64,000 bases of DNA, from NCBI GenBank assembly GCA_031308135.1, contig JAHLJT010000631.1:37905890-37969889 (forward strand), read 5' to 3'. This DNA comes from Acheta domesticus. Taxonomy: Eukaryota; Arthropoda; Insecta; Orthoptera; Gryllidae. Below the pieces are notes generated by a model, which had not been told where the DNA came from, did not search any database, and was given only the letters and a program-made list of their open reading frames with translations. The translations under genes and the position numbers were made by a program. Position 1 is the first letter of the stretch. Every line of letters begins with the position of its first letter. This document shows positions 9,811 to 20,721 of this stretch, piece after piece.

Positions 9811-10296
9811 TACGTTTTAAGTGCAGTTGTTTTCTTCTGTAGGAAAAGTTTTATGCGTGAAAATGTGTAAACATTAGCGCGGGTAGGACTGTTCCCCCCA
9901 AAATTGGTAATATTTCTGAAAGGATTGGGAGTAGGGAAGAAAGAAACTAAGGTCCGTTCGCTGTAACTACACTTCGCATATAAACAAACTGTGTATCCTA
10001 CGCCCTGTAGTTCGTAATTGGCTGCGCCATTCGCGCCACGACTTTACTCAAATGCCAGCACGTGTCGCAGCCATCACAACATATACGTCTTTAAAACGCC
10101 CAAAATACAGGCAGATAATTTGATTAAATATCACAGTCGTTTCATTTACGACATGCTGTCGCAAGGTATCAGTGAAATATCGTCCAAAGCACTGTCTGAA
10201 AAATGTTCATCTCTGGAAGAATTGATCCCCGTATTAATGATTATTTCTTCAGTTAAAGTGTCATATGCAATGTCAGCCTGCCACATTCGTAAGAAG
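9811..10296. other. Intronic sequence with an exon-like minus-strand frame
   Basis: On the minus strand about 10290-10150 reads MWQADIAYDTLTEEIIINTG and ends LIPCDSMS with a stop. This short acidic frame looks like the C-terminal tail of a transposase or gene exon, but I cannot name it. The plus-strand frame over the same bases (10018-10308) has no recognisable motif. Immediately beyond it the tandem duplication begins. Confidence 0.25.
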
Positions 10297-11128
10297 CTTC
10301 GCCACTAGCTTGATCACAAATCACAGTTTGATTCTTTACAATTTAATTTTAAATTTCAAAATATTTAAATTGTTATTCCAAATTTCCACAGGTACATCAA
10401 TAAGAACAAAATAATCAATTCTATGACCACGAATAAATTTTGGGAACAGTTCCAAGGATTCTGCAGCAACAAAATTTTATTTAAAAGCAGTTTTATTTAC
10501 TACAGCAATTCATTACACTTTAACCCTTGAATTATAACTATATTTCTATATCATCATAGGAGATAGTTTCATTGGAAAGAAGCGGCAAAAGCAAAATAAT
10601 ATCAACTGCAAAAAGAAAACCTAGTATAATAATAAATATTCTTGACAACAATGTGAAGCGTTGACTTACACATTTCAAAAAGTCTGAACCACGAGGCAAA
10701 AACTTCACTACAAGTTTTGGCTTCGCCACTAGCTTGATCACAAATCACAGTTTGATTCTTTACAATTTAATTTTAAATTTCAAAATATTTAAAATCGCTG
10801 TACATCAATAAGAACAAAATAATCAATTCTATGACCACGAATAAATTTTGGGAACAGTTCCAAGGATTCTGCAGCAACAAAATTTTATTTAAAAGCAGTT
10901 TTATTTACTACAGCAATTCATTACACTTTAACCCTTGAATTATAACTATATTTCTATATCATCATAGGAGATAGTTTCATTGGAAAGAAGCGGCAAAAGC
11001 AAAATAATATCAACTGCAAAAAGAAAACCTAGTATAATAATAAATATTCTTGACAACAATGTGAAGCGTTGACTTACACATTTCAAAAAGTCTGAACCAC
11101 GAGGCAAAAACTTCACTACAAGTTTTGG
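10297..11128. repeat. Recent tandem duplication, two units of 424 and 408 bp
   Basis: Unit 1 (10297-10720) and unit 2 (10721-11128) both start CTTCGCCACTAGCTTGATCA and end ACTACAAGTTTTGG. They are almost identical apart from a small net deletion of 16 bp near 10790 in unit 2. Each unit carries the same minus-strand frame (VVKFLPRGSDFLKC, then a hydrophobic run ending YDDIEI). In each, a perfect GTAAGT donor-like site follows LKC. The frame in the second unit opens with MPTEKNTIPKL at 11152. The product is unknown; the high identity shows a young duplication. Confidence 0.85.
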
Positions 11129-12095
11129 AATTGTATTTTTTTCTGTAGGCATTTTGGTGTATTACACTGCACTACCGTCCAAATGATTAGATGTGGTTGG
11201 ATATGGTAAGTCAATTAGAAATATAAATAATGTTCAATTTTTAAAAAAAATAATGGTTATAATATGATTTTTATGCGATTTATATTTTTATTGCGATATA
11301 TATTGCAGGTTAACTGATTGATTGGCCTTAAATTTTAAAAATATGTTCAGTTCATAATTTCAAAAATGCTTTGAATAACCAGAAACATAATGGGGGTTAA
11401 TATGGTTTCATCGTCATACCTTAAAAAAGATTGTTGCTAAATTTCTAATAAACATTTCAAAACTGTTTTTCAAGCCACAACATTTGTTTCAAAACAAATT
11501 AAAAACAACTAGTTACTACAATATTACTTGTTACTACAAAAAACACAAATGACTGAAACGAACAAACAACATTCTTCACTATAATTCACTGAGTGTAAAC
11601 AAGATTTCTACCAAAATTCTTTGGAATGATGAGCTGGTCTTTCTTCTTTTCGTAATGTTTCTGTCCATTTAAAGAGCAACCTGCAAAAAAACTTCAATTT
11701 AAGTACAATCTTGCTAACTACCTTTAAAAATCATAAAGATATGTACCACAGAGATACTATCGTTGGTGTTGTACGATTCTCAAAACAATGAGAAAGAGAA
11801 GTCAACATAAGTGTAATATTTCACTTTGTCAAATGTGATAGGTTGATTCATTAAGATCTTTTTATTTTTCTGCATACGAATGTTTATTTTCAGTTGCAAA
11901 AGGCATTGCCTTGCAGTAACATGGCAAATGTTATTTCCAGAAAACATCATATCGCTTTTCATAGGTTATGTTAGGTATGGCATGCACTCCTAAGTTACAA
12001 AGTAACACTCTTGAGTTACTCTGAAGTTACAAAATCGAATACCTGCAACTGCAATGCATAATACAATACAATAAGCCCGGAAAATACACAACATA
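11129..12095. other. AT-rich intronic sequence, nothing recognised
   Basis: No supported gene or repeat border. Apart from the end of the short minus-strand frame at 11152 it appears to be plain intron. Confidence 0.5.
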
Positions 12096-12747
12096 GAACG
12101 TAATTTTTTTGACTTCCCTCTCACGTCGTTAATATTTACATTAGCGTTGAGTTGTTGACATTATTATATTAATGACTACATGAGCTACATATAATGTTCA
12201 AGTAATGTTTCCCGAAAACTCAACGGTTTGCTGTGAAAACTAGCTCAAAATTCTGCATTTTCAGAAACGCTCAAACACCATTTTCTCATACAGGTCTCCA
12301 ATTTTTTCTTCAATCTTTTGTAGCGGGTTGTGCTAATTGCACTCTTTAATATGACGTAAAGATCATTTTGGGATACTTTTTTGTTTTTACAAAAATTACA
12401 CAAATGCATTTTTTTGAAAGGTTTCTCAAATCTTTAATATACACATTACCTGTAATTTGTAAACATTATTATATTTATGAATGTAAGTGCTCCAAATGAC
12501 TTCAAATGAAGTTTCTTGAAAACTCAAAAAATTTCTGTGAAAAAGAACTTCAAATTTCGAATTTTAATAACGCTAAAATGCCATTTTTTTAAAAACGGCT
12601 TCAAATTTTTAAAGGAAAATTTCCATTTAGGATGAGGTTTTGTGTTCTGCAATATTCTAAAATTAATATTTCCGTTCTACCATTAGGAAACCGAAAAATT
12701 AGGAAAATGTCAAAAAATGTACTTTGGGCGGCGATAGATGGCAGCTG
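12096..12747 (+). repeat. R1 repeat, copy B (3' part)
   Basis: Starts inside an R1 unit (TCTCACGTCGTTAATATTTA), runs through the 'CGTAAAG...' and 'GCACATTACC..AATTTGTAAACATT' landmarks and stops within the right-end segment at GGCGATAGATGGCAGCTGG. The terminal 65 or so bases of the right end are missing. Confidence 0.65.
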
Positions 12748-13204
12748 GTTTTCTCAATATTTATCAAAACCAATGTTTAAATAAAGTCATGCTTAATTTT
12801 TTGAAAATACGTGAAAAAATTTCTATAACTTCGTCCCAAAGGCGGCTAGTTAACACACCTATATATCTTACACCGAGGTTGATCGCTTCTTGTTTGAATT
12901 GGGCGTTTTCAAATAATAACTAAGATGTTAGTATGGCAGAATGTGCAATATTTCAATTCTACATACCTGCTTCCAATAATACGGGTAAGTATGTGCAGAT
13001 GTAGCACCACTACTTTTACTTTTTATATCAAATATTTCAAAATAAACAATAATTTTAAAAAATATTAATGTGTAAATGTATAACAACAAGTCGAATAGAA
13101 ACGAACCAACAAATAATATACAAAATTGCAAATTCTCACTTACGACACATGCAGATGTCCGATGCGCAGTAAATTTACAGCGGGCTATTATGTTTGTCAC
13201 GAAA
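12748..13204. other. AT-rich sequence, nothing recognised
   Basis: Lies between two R1 copies in opposite orientation. Short minus-strand frames without known motifs are present. Confidence 0.4.
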
Positions 13205-14168
13205 TTATAGAAAAACTACTCATATTTTCAATAAGTTCAACATGACCTTATTTGAAGATCTGTTTTTGATGAGCATATTTCATTAAGAAAAACAATCGTG
13301 TCTTCATAATTGTAGTTGTAGAAAGACGCCATTTTTTAAATTTTTTAATGTTTTGGAATATCAGGCATTTCAACGAACATGAAACCTGCACCATTCCCTT
13401 AAGCTTCCTTTAAGCTATCTCAGGTCCCAATTTAATCGAAAAACGTTGTGCGGTTTTTAGTAAAAAATGATTTAAAGAAAATAAAAGATTATCTATGAAA
13501 CAATTTAAAAAAAAACTTGTTTATGAAAAATTGAACATGACCTTATTTGAAGACCTGTTTTTTATGAACACATTTCATTAAGAAAAAACTATATTTTCGT
13601 AATTGTAGTTGTAGGAAGACGCCGAACAATTTCTATTTTTTTTCAATTTTCGAAAAATCAGAGTTTTCAACCATCATAAGACCTACGCCATTCTGTTAAA
13701 TGACCTTCAGAGTATCCAACAACGAAATTTAGTCCAAATTGTGGCGCCATTTTTTTGAAAATTTTGAAAACGTCCCACGGGCTTTATATAAAGTACCCTC
13801 CAAAATTAAAATATCAATTTCAAATTCAAGGGGCAGCGAGAATATTTAGATCGATCGGGGGAGTATCTATTTTGGAGAAAATCGGCTGAACGGTTTAATC
13901 GCTAGAGTTGTTCACGGACGGACGGACGGACAGACGTTTTGCTTTCAAATTTTTCGGTATTAAGGACCCACAAAATAGAGATTCTGGCTGCACCGCGTGT
14001 TAGGAGATTTTTTTTCTCGTAATTTAGCAACAGGATATATCCACTTTTTCGTTACTAGAACCCTGTAATAAGAGTTTTTCTGCCGAAAATCCGCCATTTT
14101 TCGCGCAGCATTACATAACTTTCCCTATACTATACGTACGTACTATATACGGGAAAGTAAAAAGCGCA
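13205..14168 (-). repeat. R1 repeat, copy C (inverted, variant body)
   Basis: Read on the minus strand it starts TTTTTACTTTCCCGTATATA at about 14165, followed by GCGCGAAAAATGGCGG, the GTCCGTCCGTCCGT tract (13915-13935), TAGCG...CGTTCAGCCGATTT and GATCGATC. Its body differs from copy A: a unit containing AAGGTCATGTTCAA and GGCGTCTTCCTACAACTAC is repeated twice (near 13550 and 13250). So R1 has at least two body types behind one shared left end. Confidence 0.6.
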
Positions 14169-15148
14169 CAACTCTGACTGGCTGGCGGACGCTGATTACT
14201 GACTAGCTGACTGACAACAAATGCCATTGCCATTGTGTGGCATCACTAATTTGTTTCTATTTTTATGGATGATCCCACGCGCAGCTGAACACATGAATGG
14301 ATATTACGTAACTTGTTCATGCTTAGATGATTAAATGTACACTGTAGTGAAACACATTAAACAGATCGACATATTAAGGAATGTCTTGCACCCATTTACG
14401 CTTGAACATTGTAATGTGAAAGAGCAAAGAAACTGGCGGAGGGAATCGCAACAGGTGTTGCCACATAGTTGAAAAGTGAATATCTTACTGCGCCATCTAT
14501 TATTATGGTACACAGAGATTATGTTGAGCTATGATCGTACAACTATCGTACGGCGGTAATAAAAATTATCGTACTTTTTAATGTTTTTTTTTTCAAACAC
14601 ATTACTTAAATTATTTTCTTTTACGACATATTTCTAATTGAGAATGAATGCAGCGGGGATACAACTAATATAATTAGATGTTTATAATAACCTTAACTTT
14701 TATTAATATGTATGCATACATAAAATAGATAACAAATCAAAATAATAAACTTTTTTTATTGACTCGATCATATACAGAGTCGAACTGATTATAACACACG
14801 ACGTCTACTTAACTGAAAACTATACTAATAAATTTGCCGGAATCTTAGTAGTAAACATATAGTGGCGTTTCAGTTGAACATAAGTTTTTTTAGTAACTTA
14901 GAATCGACTCTGACTTATGATTATATAATAATGACATCTCTTAAAATATAAAAATGACAAATTAACAAACATTAATTCTAAAAACCTTCATCGGCTCTTC
15001 TTCTAGTATTTCATTGTGAATCCTTCTTAAGCGACTTTTTCGAAGGGTCAATTGTTAATGTGGAAACGCACGTTCAAACACGCGATAATCGCATTTCGCA
15101 CGAGAGCGATAGTTTCAAGAACAGATTCCCCGTTCAGCGGCTTCAATT
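14169..15148. other. Intronic sequence, no gene recognised
   Basis: No coding frame. ATCGTAC words cluster at 14535-14575 and again beyond the next LINE at 20300-20370, which may reflect a shared older sequence, but the match is too short to be sure. Confidence 0.4.
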
Positions 15149-15149
15149 A

Positions 15150-15188
<39 letters not shown>
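15150..15188. repeat. (AAT)n microsatellite at LINE 3' end
   Basis: About 13 uninterrupted AAT units directly next to the conserved 3' end of the LINE (TGACTTTATTTATGTGGCGA on the plus strand). It is interpreted as the element's tail. Confidence 0.85.
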
Positions 15189-15898
15189 GTGACTTTATTT
15201 ATGTGGCGAGACTCGGGCCATCAGGCCCGCTCTTCCACCTAACCACGTAATAATACATATATAGATAAAAATTGAAACAGTACATTTAGTAAATTAAATA
15301 AAATACAACTTAGATATGTCTTGCCCCTGGGCTCAGAAAATGAAAGTAAAAAAAACACAACGTCCCAGCATTTACCTTAAACGGCCGGGGAAAACCAGGG
15401 AAAACAAAGGAAGTGTGCATGCTCTTCAACGTTGAGCAACAAAATAAAATATTTAAAATAATTTATAAAGCATTTACTGACACAAGAGAACATTAAAGAG
15501 ATGCCCGAAAATAAATTATGAAAGAGAGAAAAGAAAATATTAACCCATACGCGTCAAAATGTTAGCAAGAAAATCTCAATCCATTAAAGAACTCATTAAA
15601 AAAAATAATAAATGAGAATGCGCACAACCACCCGGCCAGGACGACGGCTTAGGGCCGATTTTAATTACATCAACATGTACCAAGGGAAAAGACGCATTCA
15701 GTCAGAGCCATGACAAGTTTAGCTGGAATGAATTTGAAAAAAAACAAAAAAAACAACTTTCTAATCTTATATTAAACTTAATTTAAACTAATTATACTGT
15801 TGTTTATTAAATTAAGAATTAACCTAAGAAGTATAAGAAAATACAAAATAAAAAAAGTTAAAAATGTCATATAAAATGTTACATTTAGCGTACAATTT

Positions 15899-15900
<2 letters not shown>

Positions 15901-15956
<56 letters not shown>
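15901..15956. repeat. (AAT)n microsatellite in LINE 3' UTR
   Basis: About 18 AAT units, 78 bp beyond the ORF2 stop. It could be the true tail of a shorter LINE that landed beside another 3' end, or an internal expansion of the 3' UTR. Confidence 0.85.
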
Positions 15957-15961
<5 letters not shown>

Positions 15962-16033
15962 AATTAAAATAATAATAATATATTGAGTACACACTTTCAC
16001 ATCGTACATTATCAGCTCAGTAGTAGAGTATTA

Positions 16034-19030
16034 TCAGCTCAGTAGAAGAGTATTTAAATGTTTTTTGAATGATCGCAATGTTTTACATTTCCTAACATTT
16101 TCTGGAAGGTTATTCCACTCTCGGGTCGTTGCTACTAAGTAAGATTTATTATAAAAATTGGTGTTGCTTTTAGGAATATTGCATAGCAAGGATTTCTGTA
16201 ATCTTTTGGTTTTGAGATAAGACATTTTATAAGAGAGGTAAGCAGGTACACCCGTATTTAATATTTTGTAGAAAAGGCACAAACTATGAAACAGGCGTCG
16301 ACCTTTCAAGTTTAATAAATGATTTGCTTTATAGTACCCCGATATGTGATCATACTTTCTGATATTGTATTGGAACCTAACACATGCATTTTGAACTCTT
16401 TGAAGAGCATCAGCGGTTGATTTATTTATGTTACCGTACACGATATCACCGTAATCAAGCAGGGGGAGCAGGAGTGATTTTACTAGAAGTTCTTTGGTTT
16501 TGGGTGGAAGGCATTTGTAAGCACATTTGAGTGAGTACATTGAGGCATACACTTTGCGGCAAGTGTCCCGAGCATGAGGTTCCCAATTTAGAAATTTATC
16601 GATGGTCAGACCAAGATTTTTAACTTGAGAGCAGAAAGGAACAGTAGTGTTGTCCAAAATGATATCAGGAATTTTTAGATTTTGAAGTGTTTTATGGGAC
16701 CGGCAGGACCCAATTATAATTGATTGAGATTTTAATGGGTTTAGCTTAAGGCCGTTTCTCACTGACCATTCAAGTAAAGACGCCAAATCGTGATTTGTTT
16801 TACTAATTAAATGAGTCACTACCGAAGGTTTCCCACTGACATAGATCTGTAAGTCGTCTGCATACATATGATGACTGCACATTGATAGCACAGAGGGGAT
16901 ATCATTAACATAGATCAAGAAGAAAAGTGGACCTAGTACGGAACCCTGTGGTACTCCGCGTAAAACTGACTTAGGGGACGAAAAAGTATTCTCAACAACT
17001 ACAGCCTGTTGTCTATTACTAAAATAACTTGAAATCCACGATAAGGTAGAATCAGAAAAACCGAGGCATTTACATTTTGCCAGAAGCACGTCATGGTCTA
17101 CTGAATCGAAGGCCTTGCTAAAATCTAAAAGCGTTAATGTTGTTATATTGCCTTGATCCAGAGATTGACGAATGTCTTCGGTGACTCGTAACAAGGCCGT
17201 TTGCGTACTTCTACCTTTCCTAAAACCAGATTGCAAACTATTGAGAACATCATTTATGGCGAGATACTTGTCTATTTGTTGACGTACAATTTTTTCTAGG
17301 ACTTTGGATAATGTAGGTAATATACTGATTGGTCGGTAATCACAAGGATTTAACGAATTTATACATTTGGAAAGGGGACGTATGTAAGCTAGTTTCCACA
17401 ATTGGGGAAAGTATCCGGTTGTTAAAGAAGAGTTTATTATGTGTGTAAGTGCTGGAAGAGCGTCTTTTAAAACTAATTTTAATTGCTTGGCCGTTATATC
17501 GTCAGAGCCTTTTGAATTTGACTTGAGTGCCTTCACTATTTTTTCGACTTCTTGGCAATCAACATTGTTGAAATAGAAGCTATCATCCCGGGGTGGCGCT
17601 TGTGATTCCAGAAAGTGTAGTGACTTTTCTTTAATAATAGGGTCTATTGGATGTGCAACGGAAGCAAAATAATCATTTAGGTCATCTAATGGAATTTCTA
17701 ATGAACTGTCATTTGACTTACGTTTGCAAATTCCTAAGTTTTTCAGCGTGCTCCTTACTCCCTTCGTACTGGAATTTTTTTGGAAAAGATTATAATAAAA
17801 ACGAATCTTAGCGTTTCTGACTTGTTGTTTTACATAATTTCTAAGTTTTTTGTACTCTTTTTCATTTTCATCGGTTTTAGTAGCTCTAAAACGACTGTAT
17901 GCAGAATTTCTATCTTTCATAAGAACTTTTAATTCGTTTGTAAGCCATGGAGCAGCAGGCCGCGTGACACGAGAAGTTTTCCATGGAGCGTGCTTGTTAA
18001 AAATGTCCGTTATGATACCATTAAACACATTTACTTTAGAGTCTAGTGAATATTGTTGGTATACCTCGTGCCAAGGTGCACGCTCACTGTCGACTTGAAA
18101 TGCTGCAAGATCAAGATTTTTGTAATCACGATAATGGATTGTTTTATTTTTGTATTTAGTGCACTTAACCGAGTATACAACAAAGAGTAGGTCATGGTTT
18201 GAAATACCCGGAACAGGAAACTGACCATAGAGTAATACTTTAGAAATATCTGAGACAATCAAGTGATCAATCCACAATTCCGTTTTAGATGAGCTATGAG
18301 TAGGATTCAATTTCAATATTTGCAGATTATATGAATTGAAGGTATGAATAAAATTAGTGGCAGATTTTGTGACAGGATTTCTTAAGTCACAATTAAAATC
18401 CCCCATTATAATAATATCTTGATACTTATCTGTGAGTTCTGAAAGTGATTCCTCTAATTCTAATAACGTTCCCGTATTTGGAGGCCAATATACAACCCCG
18501 ACAAGTAAATGTTTTGTGCCAATCATCATATCAACAAACATATATTCCAAGCTCGGTGAGTTTGAAGTAGATGTTTTGATTATTTTGCAAATTATATCAT
18601 CACGAACAAACATAGCAACACCCCCACCGGATTTCTCTTTAAAATTAACTTTTATTATATTCCTGTCATTTCGTAGTAGTTTATATTTAGGGATCGAAAT
18701 AATATCAGAGGATGCGTTAGATTTCAACCACGTTTCACTAATTAATAATACATGTGCGCTAGCTTCAGAAAGAACATGAACAATTTCTGAGTGATGTCTC
18801 TTTATAGATTGGGCGTTAATGTGAAAGACAGACAAGCCACGAGGAAATTGCGAAATGGACGCGTTGAGACCTGAGAGTGTAGCAGGGTTCCGAAGGGTAG
18901 GTATAGAGATTAACGCCGGTCTGGGGCCAGTGCCACAGGCAGGAATGTCAAGGGGCGCGGTTTCCGGCAAGACTTCGTCATCTACAGGTTGCCAAAGTTC
19001 TGACATTGTATTTGAAAGCGTGTACTTCAC
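16034..19030 (-). CDS. LINE ORF2 protein (endonuclease and reverse transcriptase), intact
   Basis: An intact 998-codon frame. The AP endonuclease spans about residues 68-300: VFHINAQSIKRHHSEI, HVLLISETWLKS (catalytic Glu), IIIMGDFNCDLRN near residue 209 and ISNHDLLFVVYS. The reverse transcriptase spans about 490-770: DYRPISILPTLSKVLEKI, LQSGFRKGRSTQTAL, TLLDFSKAFDSVDHDVLL (first catalytic Asp), LRGVPQGSVLGPLFFLIYVN, HMYADDLQIYVS (YADD near residue 721) and VKNLGLTIDKFLNW. The C-terminus has TREWNNLPENVRKC, typical of the CR1/Jockey group. It nicks the target and primes reverse transcription there. All catalytic residues I can check are present. Confidence 0.9.
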   Translation of the reverse strand: MKYTLSNTMSELWQPVDDEVLPETAPLDIPACGTGPRPALISIPTLRNPATLSGLNASISQFPRGLSVFHINAQSIKRHHSEIVHVLSEASAHVLLISETWLKSNASSDIISIPKYKLLRNDRNIIKVNFKEKSGGGVAMFVRDDIICKIIKTSTSNSPSLEYMFVDMMIGTKHLLVGVVYWPPNTGTLLELEESLSELTDKYQDIIIMGDFNCDLRNPVTKSATNFIHTFNSYNLQILKLNPTHSSSKTELWIDHLIVSDISKVLLYGQFPVPGISNHDLLFVVYSVKCTKYKNKTIHYRDYKNLDLAAFQVDSERAPWHEVYQQYSLDSKVNVFNGIITDIFNKHAPWKTSRVTRPAAPWLTNELKVLMKDRNSAYSRFRATKTDENEKEYKKLRNYVKQQVRNAKIRFYYNLFQKNSSTKGVRSTLKNLGICKRKSNDSSLEIPLDDLNDYFASVAHPIDPIIKEKSLHFLESQAPPRDDSFYFNNVDCQEVEKIVKALKSNSKGSDDITAKQLKLVLKDALPALTHIINSSLTTGYFPQLWKLAYIRPLSKCINSLNPCDYRPISILPTLSKVLEKIVRQQIDKYLAINDVLNSLQSGFRKGRSTQTALLRVTEDIRQSLDQGNITTLTLLDFSKAFDSVDHDVLLAKCKCLGFSDSTLSWISSYFSNRQQAVVVENTFSSPKSVLRGVPQGSVLGPLFFLIYVNDIPSVLSMCSHHMYADDLQIYVSGKPSVVTHLISKTNHDLASLLEWSVRNGLKLNPLKSQSIIIGSCRSHKTLQNLKIPDIILDNTTVPFCSQVKNLGLTIDKFLNWEPHARDTCRKVYASMYSLKCAYKCLPPKTKELLVKSLLLPLLDYGDIVYGNINKSTADALQRVQNACVRFQYNIRKYDHISGYYKANHLLNLKGRRLFHSLCLFYKILNTGVPAYLSYKMSYLKTKRLQKSLLCNIPKSNTNFYNKSYLVATTREWNNLPENVRKCKTLRSFKKHLNTLLLS

Positions 19031-19120
19031 AGGAGAAAGAAATTAAAAATAATATATTAAAAGTAAAGAATTAAATAATAATAATAAATTAAACGTAAGA
19101 GACAATTTTGAAAACAAATG

Positions 19121-19819
19121 TTAAAGTTGAGCGCCATTTACAGGTAGCGAGTCAACTTCACACATTCTGGTGATGCGTCTTTTCCCTTGAGCGGTATTTA
19201 CAAATATCGCACCATCAAAAGACCATACATTTTTCAGTTGAAACTTTGCAATACATTTTCTTAGCATTTCTAATCTACGTGCTGTTAAATCTTCCCTGAT
19301 TACTTTCCCACTACCTACAAGTTTTCTTTTATTTTGAAAAACTTCAGCCCTTTTCCTATATGAAACAAATTTTACTATAATAGGGCGACACTTGCCATCA
19401 GCCCTAGGACCTACTCTATGGCTCCTATCAATGTCTTCCAACGTAATGTTAACACCAATATCCCTAGCCACCTCTATAACTTTATTGTCAGTGTTTTCGT
19501 TATTGGACTCACTGATGCCGAAGAAGCGAAGGGAATTTCTCCGCTGATACTGCTCCAGCTCGTCCATTTTCTCCATATTAGCCATCTTTAGCGCCGTAAT
19601 CTCCTGCCGTTGCTCGTTGATGATGCGGTTCTGCTGCTCGATGGTCTCCCGAAGTTTCGAGAGCTCATCCCGAAGCGCCTCGATGAGACCCTGGTTAATC
19701 TCCTGGACGCTCTGCGTTATCCGGGCAGCAACAGATTCGCTCACTTGAGCGATAAAGGTTTCGTTTGCCAGAAGGTTCTTCGCGGCTTGATTCATGACGA
19801 GAAAAACACAGACAAACAC
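19121..19819 (-). CDS. LINE ORF1 protein (coiled coil plus L1-like RNA-binding domain)
   Basis: An intact 232-codon frame; a second Met at residue 9 (MNQAAKNLL) could be the true start. Residues about 15-95 are a Gln/Glu-rich coiled coil (LSKLRETIEQQNRIINEQRQ). Then comes ELEQYQRRNSLRFFGI, the signature entry into the RRM-like domain of L1-type ORF1p (Transposase_22). DIDRSHRVGPRADGKCRPII and VKFVSYRKRAEVFQNKRKL continue that domain and its C-terminal part. The role expected from the family is trimerisation, RNA binding and chaperoning of the element RNA. ORF2 follows after 90 bp on the same strand. No stop or shift interrupts it. Confidence 0.85.
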   Translation of the reverse strand: MFVCVFLVMNQAAKNLLANETFIAQVSESVAARITQSVQEINQGLIEALRDELSKLRETIEQQNRIINEQRQEITALKMANMEKMDELEQYQRRNSLRFFGISESNNENTDNKVIEVARDIGVNITLEDIDRSHRVGPRADGKCRPIIVKFVSYRKRAEVFQNKRKLVGSGKVIREDLTARRLEMLRKCIAKFQLKNVWSFDGAIFVNTAQGKRRITRMCEVDSLPVNGAQL

Positions 19820-20721
19820 GTATATTAGAAAATGAAGAGAAATGAAAGCACACTAATATAACACAAGGTTCTAGGCTGAAAGCTAGACCGAGAAAAAATA
19901 AGAGAAAAAAAAGTATGTGTTAAGTAGAGTAAAAACTATTAAAATAAAGAAAAAAAGAGGATGAAATAAAGATAATAAAACTAAGAGAAAAGGTGTGTTA
20001 TTCCTGACTTAAATCAAAAATGAGAAGAGACAAAGTTAGAATTTTAAGAAAAAAAATTTTTTACAAATTAACTATTATTTCTGGGATATAAAAAACAAAT
20101 AAAATATCGCTAACTCAGAGATAGTAAAAAAGGAAGAAAAAAGTAAGAATAAGTTTACTTGCCTAGAAAGAAACTGGAAGATTTCTGCTTCAACTTCACC
20201 GCTCGCTGCTCACCAGACACCTGCTATGCACCCCGTTTCGCTACCTGCGCTCCGGCACGTCCTTACTCGACGACGGTCATAAGACGAGTGACATTAGTCA
20301 CATTATCGTACTTTTATTTGTACGATAATCGTACATTGCACATCATAATGAATAATCGTACATGCACGATAATAAGCGTATGTCAGCTAACGCGTCCTCG
20401 TGCCATGTAGCAGTGCACAGTCGATGATGGATCGCTCGTACGTTAGCGGGTTTTTTCCGAGTATTCGGGAAACTAAAGTAATTGTAACTAAGGTAATTGG
20501 GATCAGTTAATTAAATAAATTACGTGACGATGAAACGTTTTCAGTTGTTGAATTTATGGCGAGTGGTTAATCTTGCTAAAGTGATTGGATTGTGCAATGA
20601 ATTTCTGGAAACAGCGTTGCAAAGCTCGCTATTCTGAGAATTTTGCCCATGGCCCAACCTGAGATAGGGTAAAGCTCATCCTGTAGTTCTCAGACCTTCA
20701 GATTGCAAAAGAAAATTATTC

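Larger units (their letters stand above)
15149..20430 (-). mobile_element. LINE of the CR1/Jockey superclade (Crack/Daphne-like), both ORFs intact
   Basis: A minus-strand non-LTR retrotransposon with ORF1 (19819-19121) and ORF2 (19030-16034) both uninterrupted. The 3' UTR holds an internal (ATT)n at 15956-15901 and a hairpin CGGGCCATCAGGCCCG (about 15221-15236). It ends in (TTA)n at 15188-15150, the microsatellite type of tail usual for CR1-related elements. The 5' boundary is uncertain; sequence upstream of ORF1 is GC-richer until about 20280-20430. It is the best preserved element of the window and could be young. It lies within FAR intron 4, in gene orientation. Confidence 0.8.

Noticed and set aside
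15824..16009. Poly-tyrosine frame
   Set aside because: Translation of an (AAT)n microsatellite.
17850..18779. Plus-strand frames opposite LINE ORF2
   Set aside because: Antisense shadows of the intact 998-codon ORF2.
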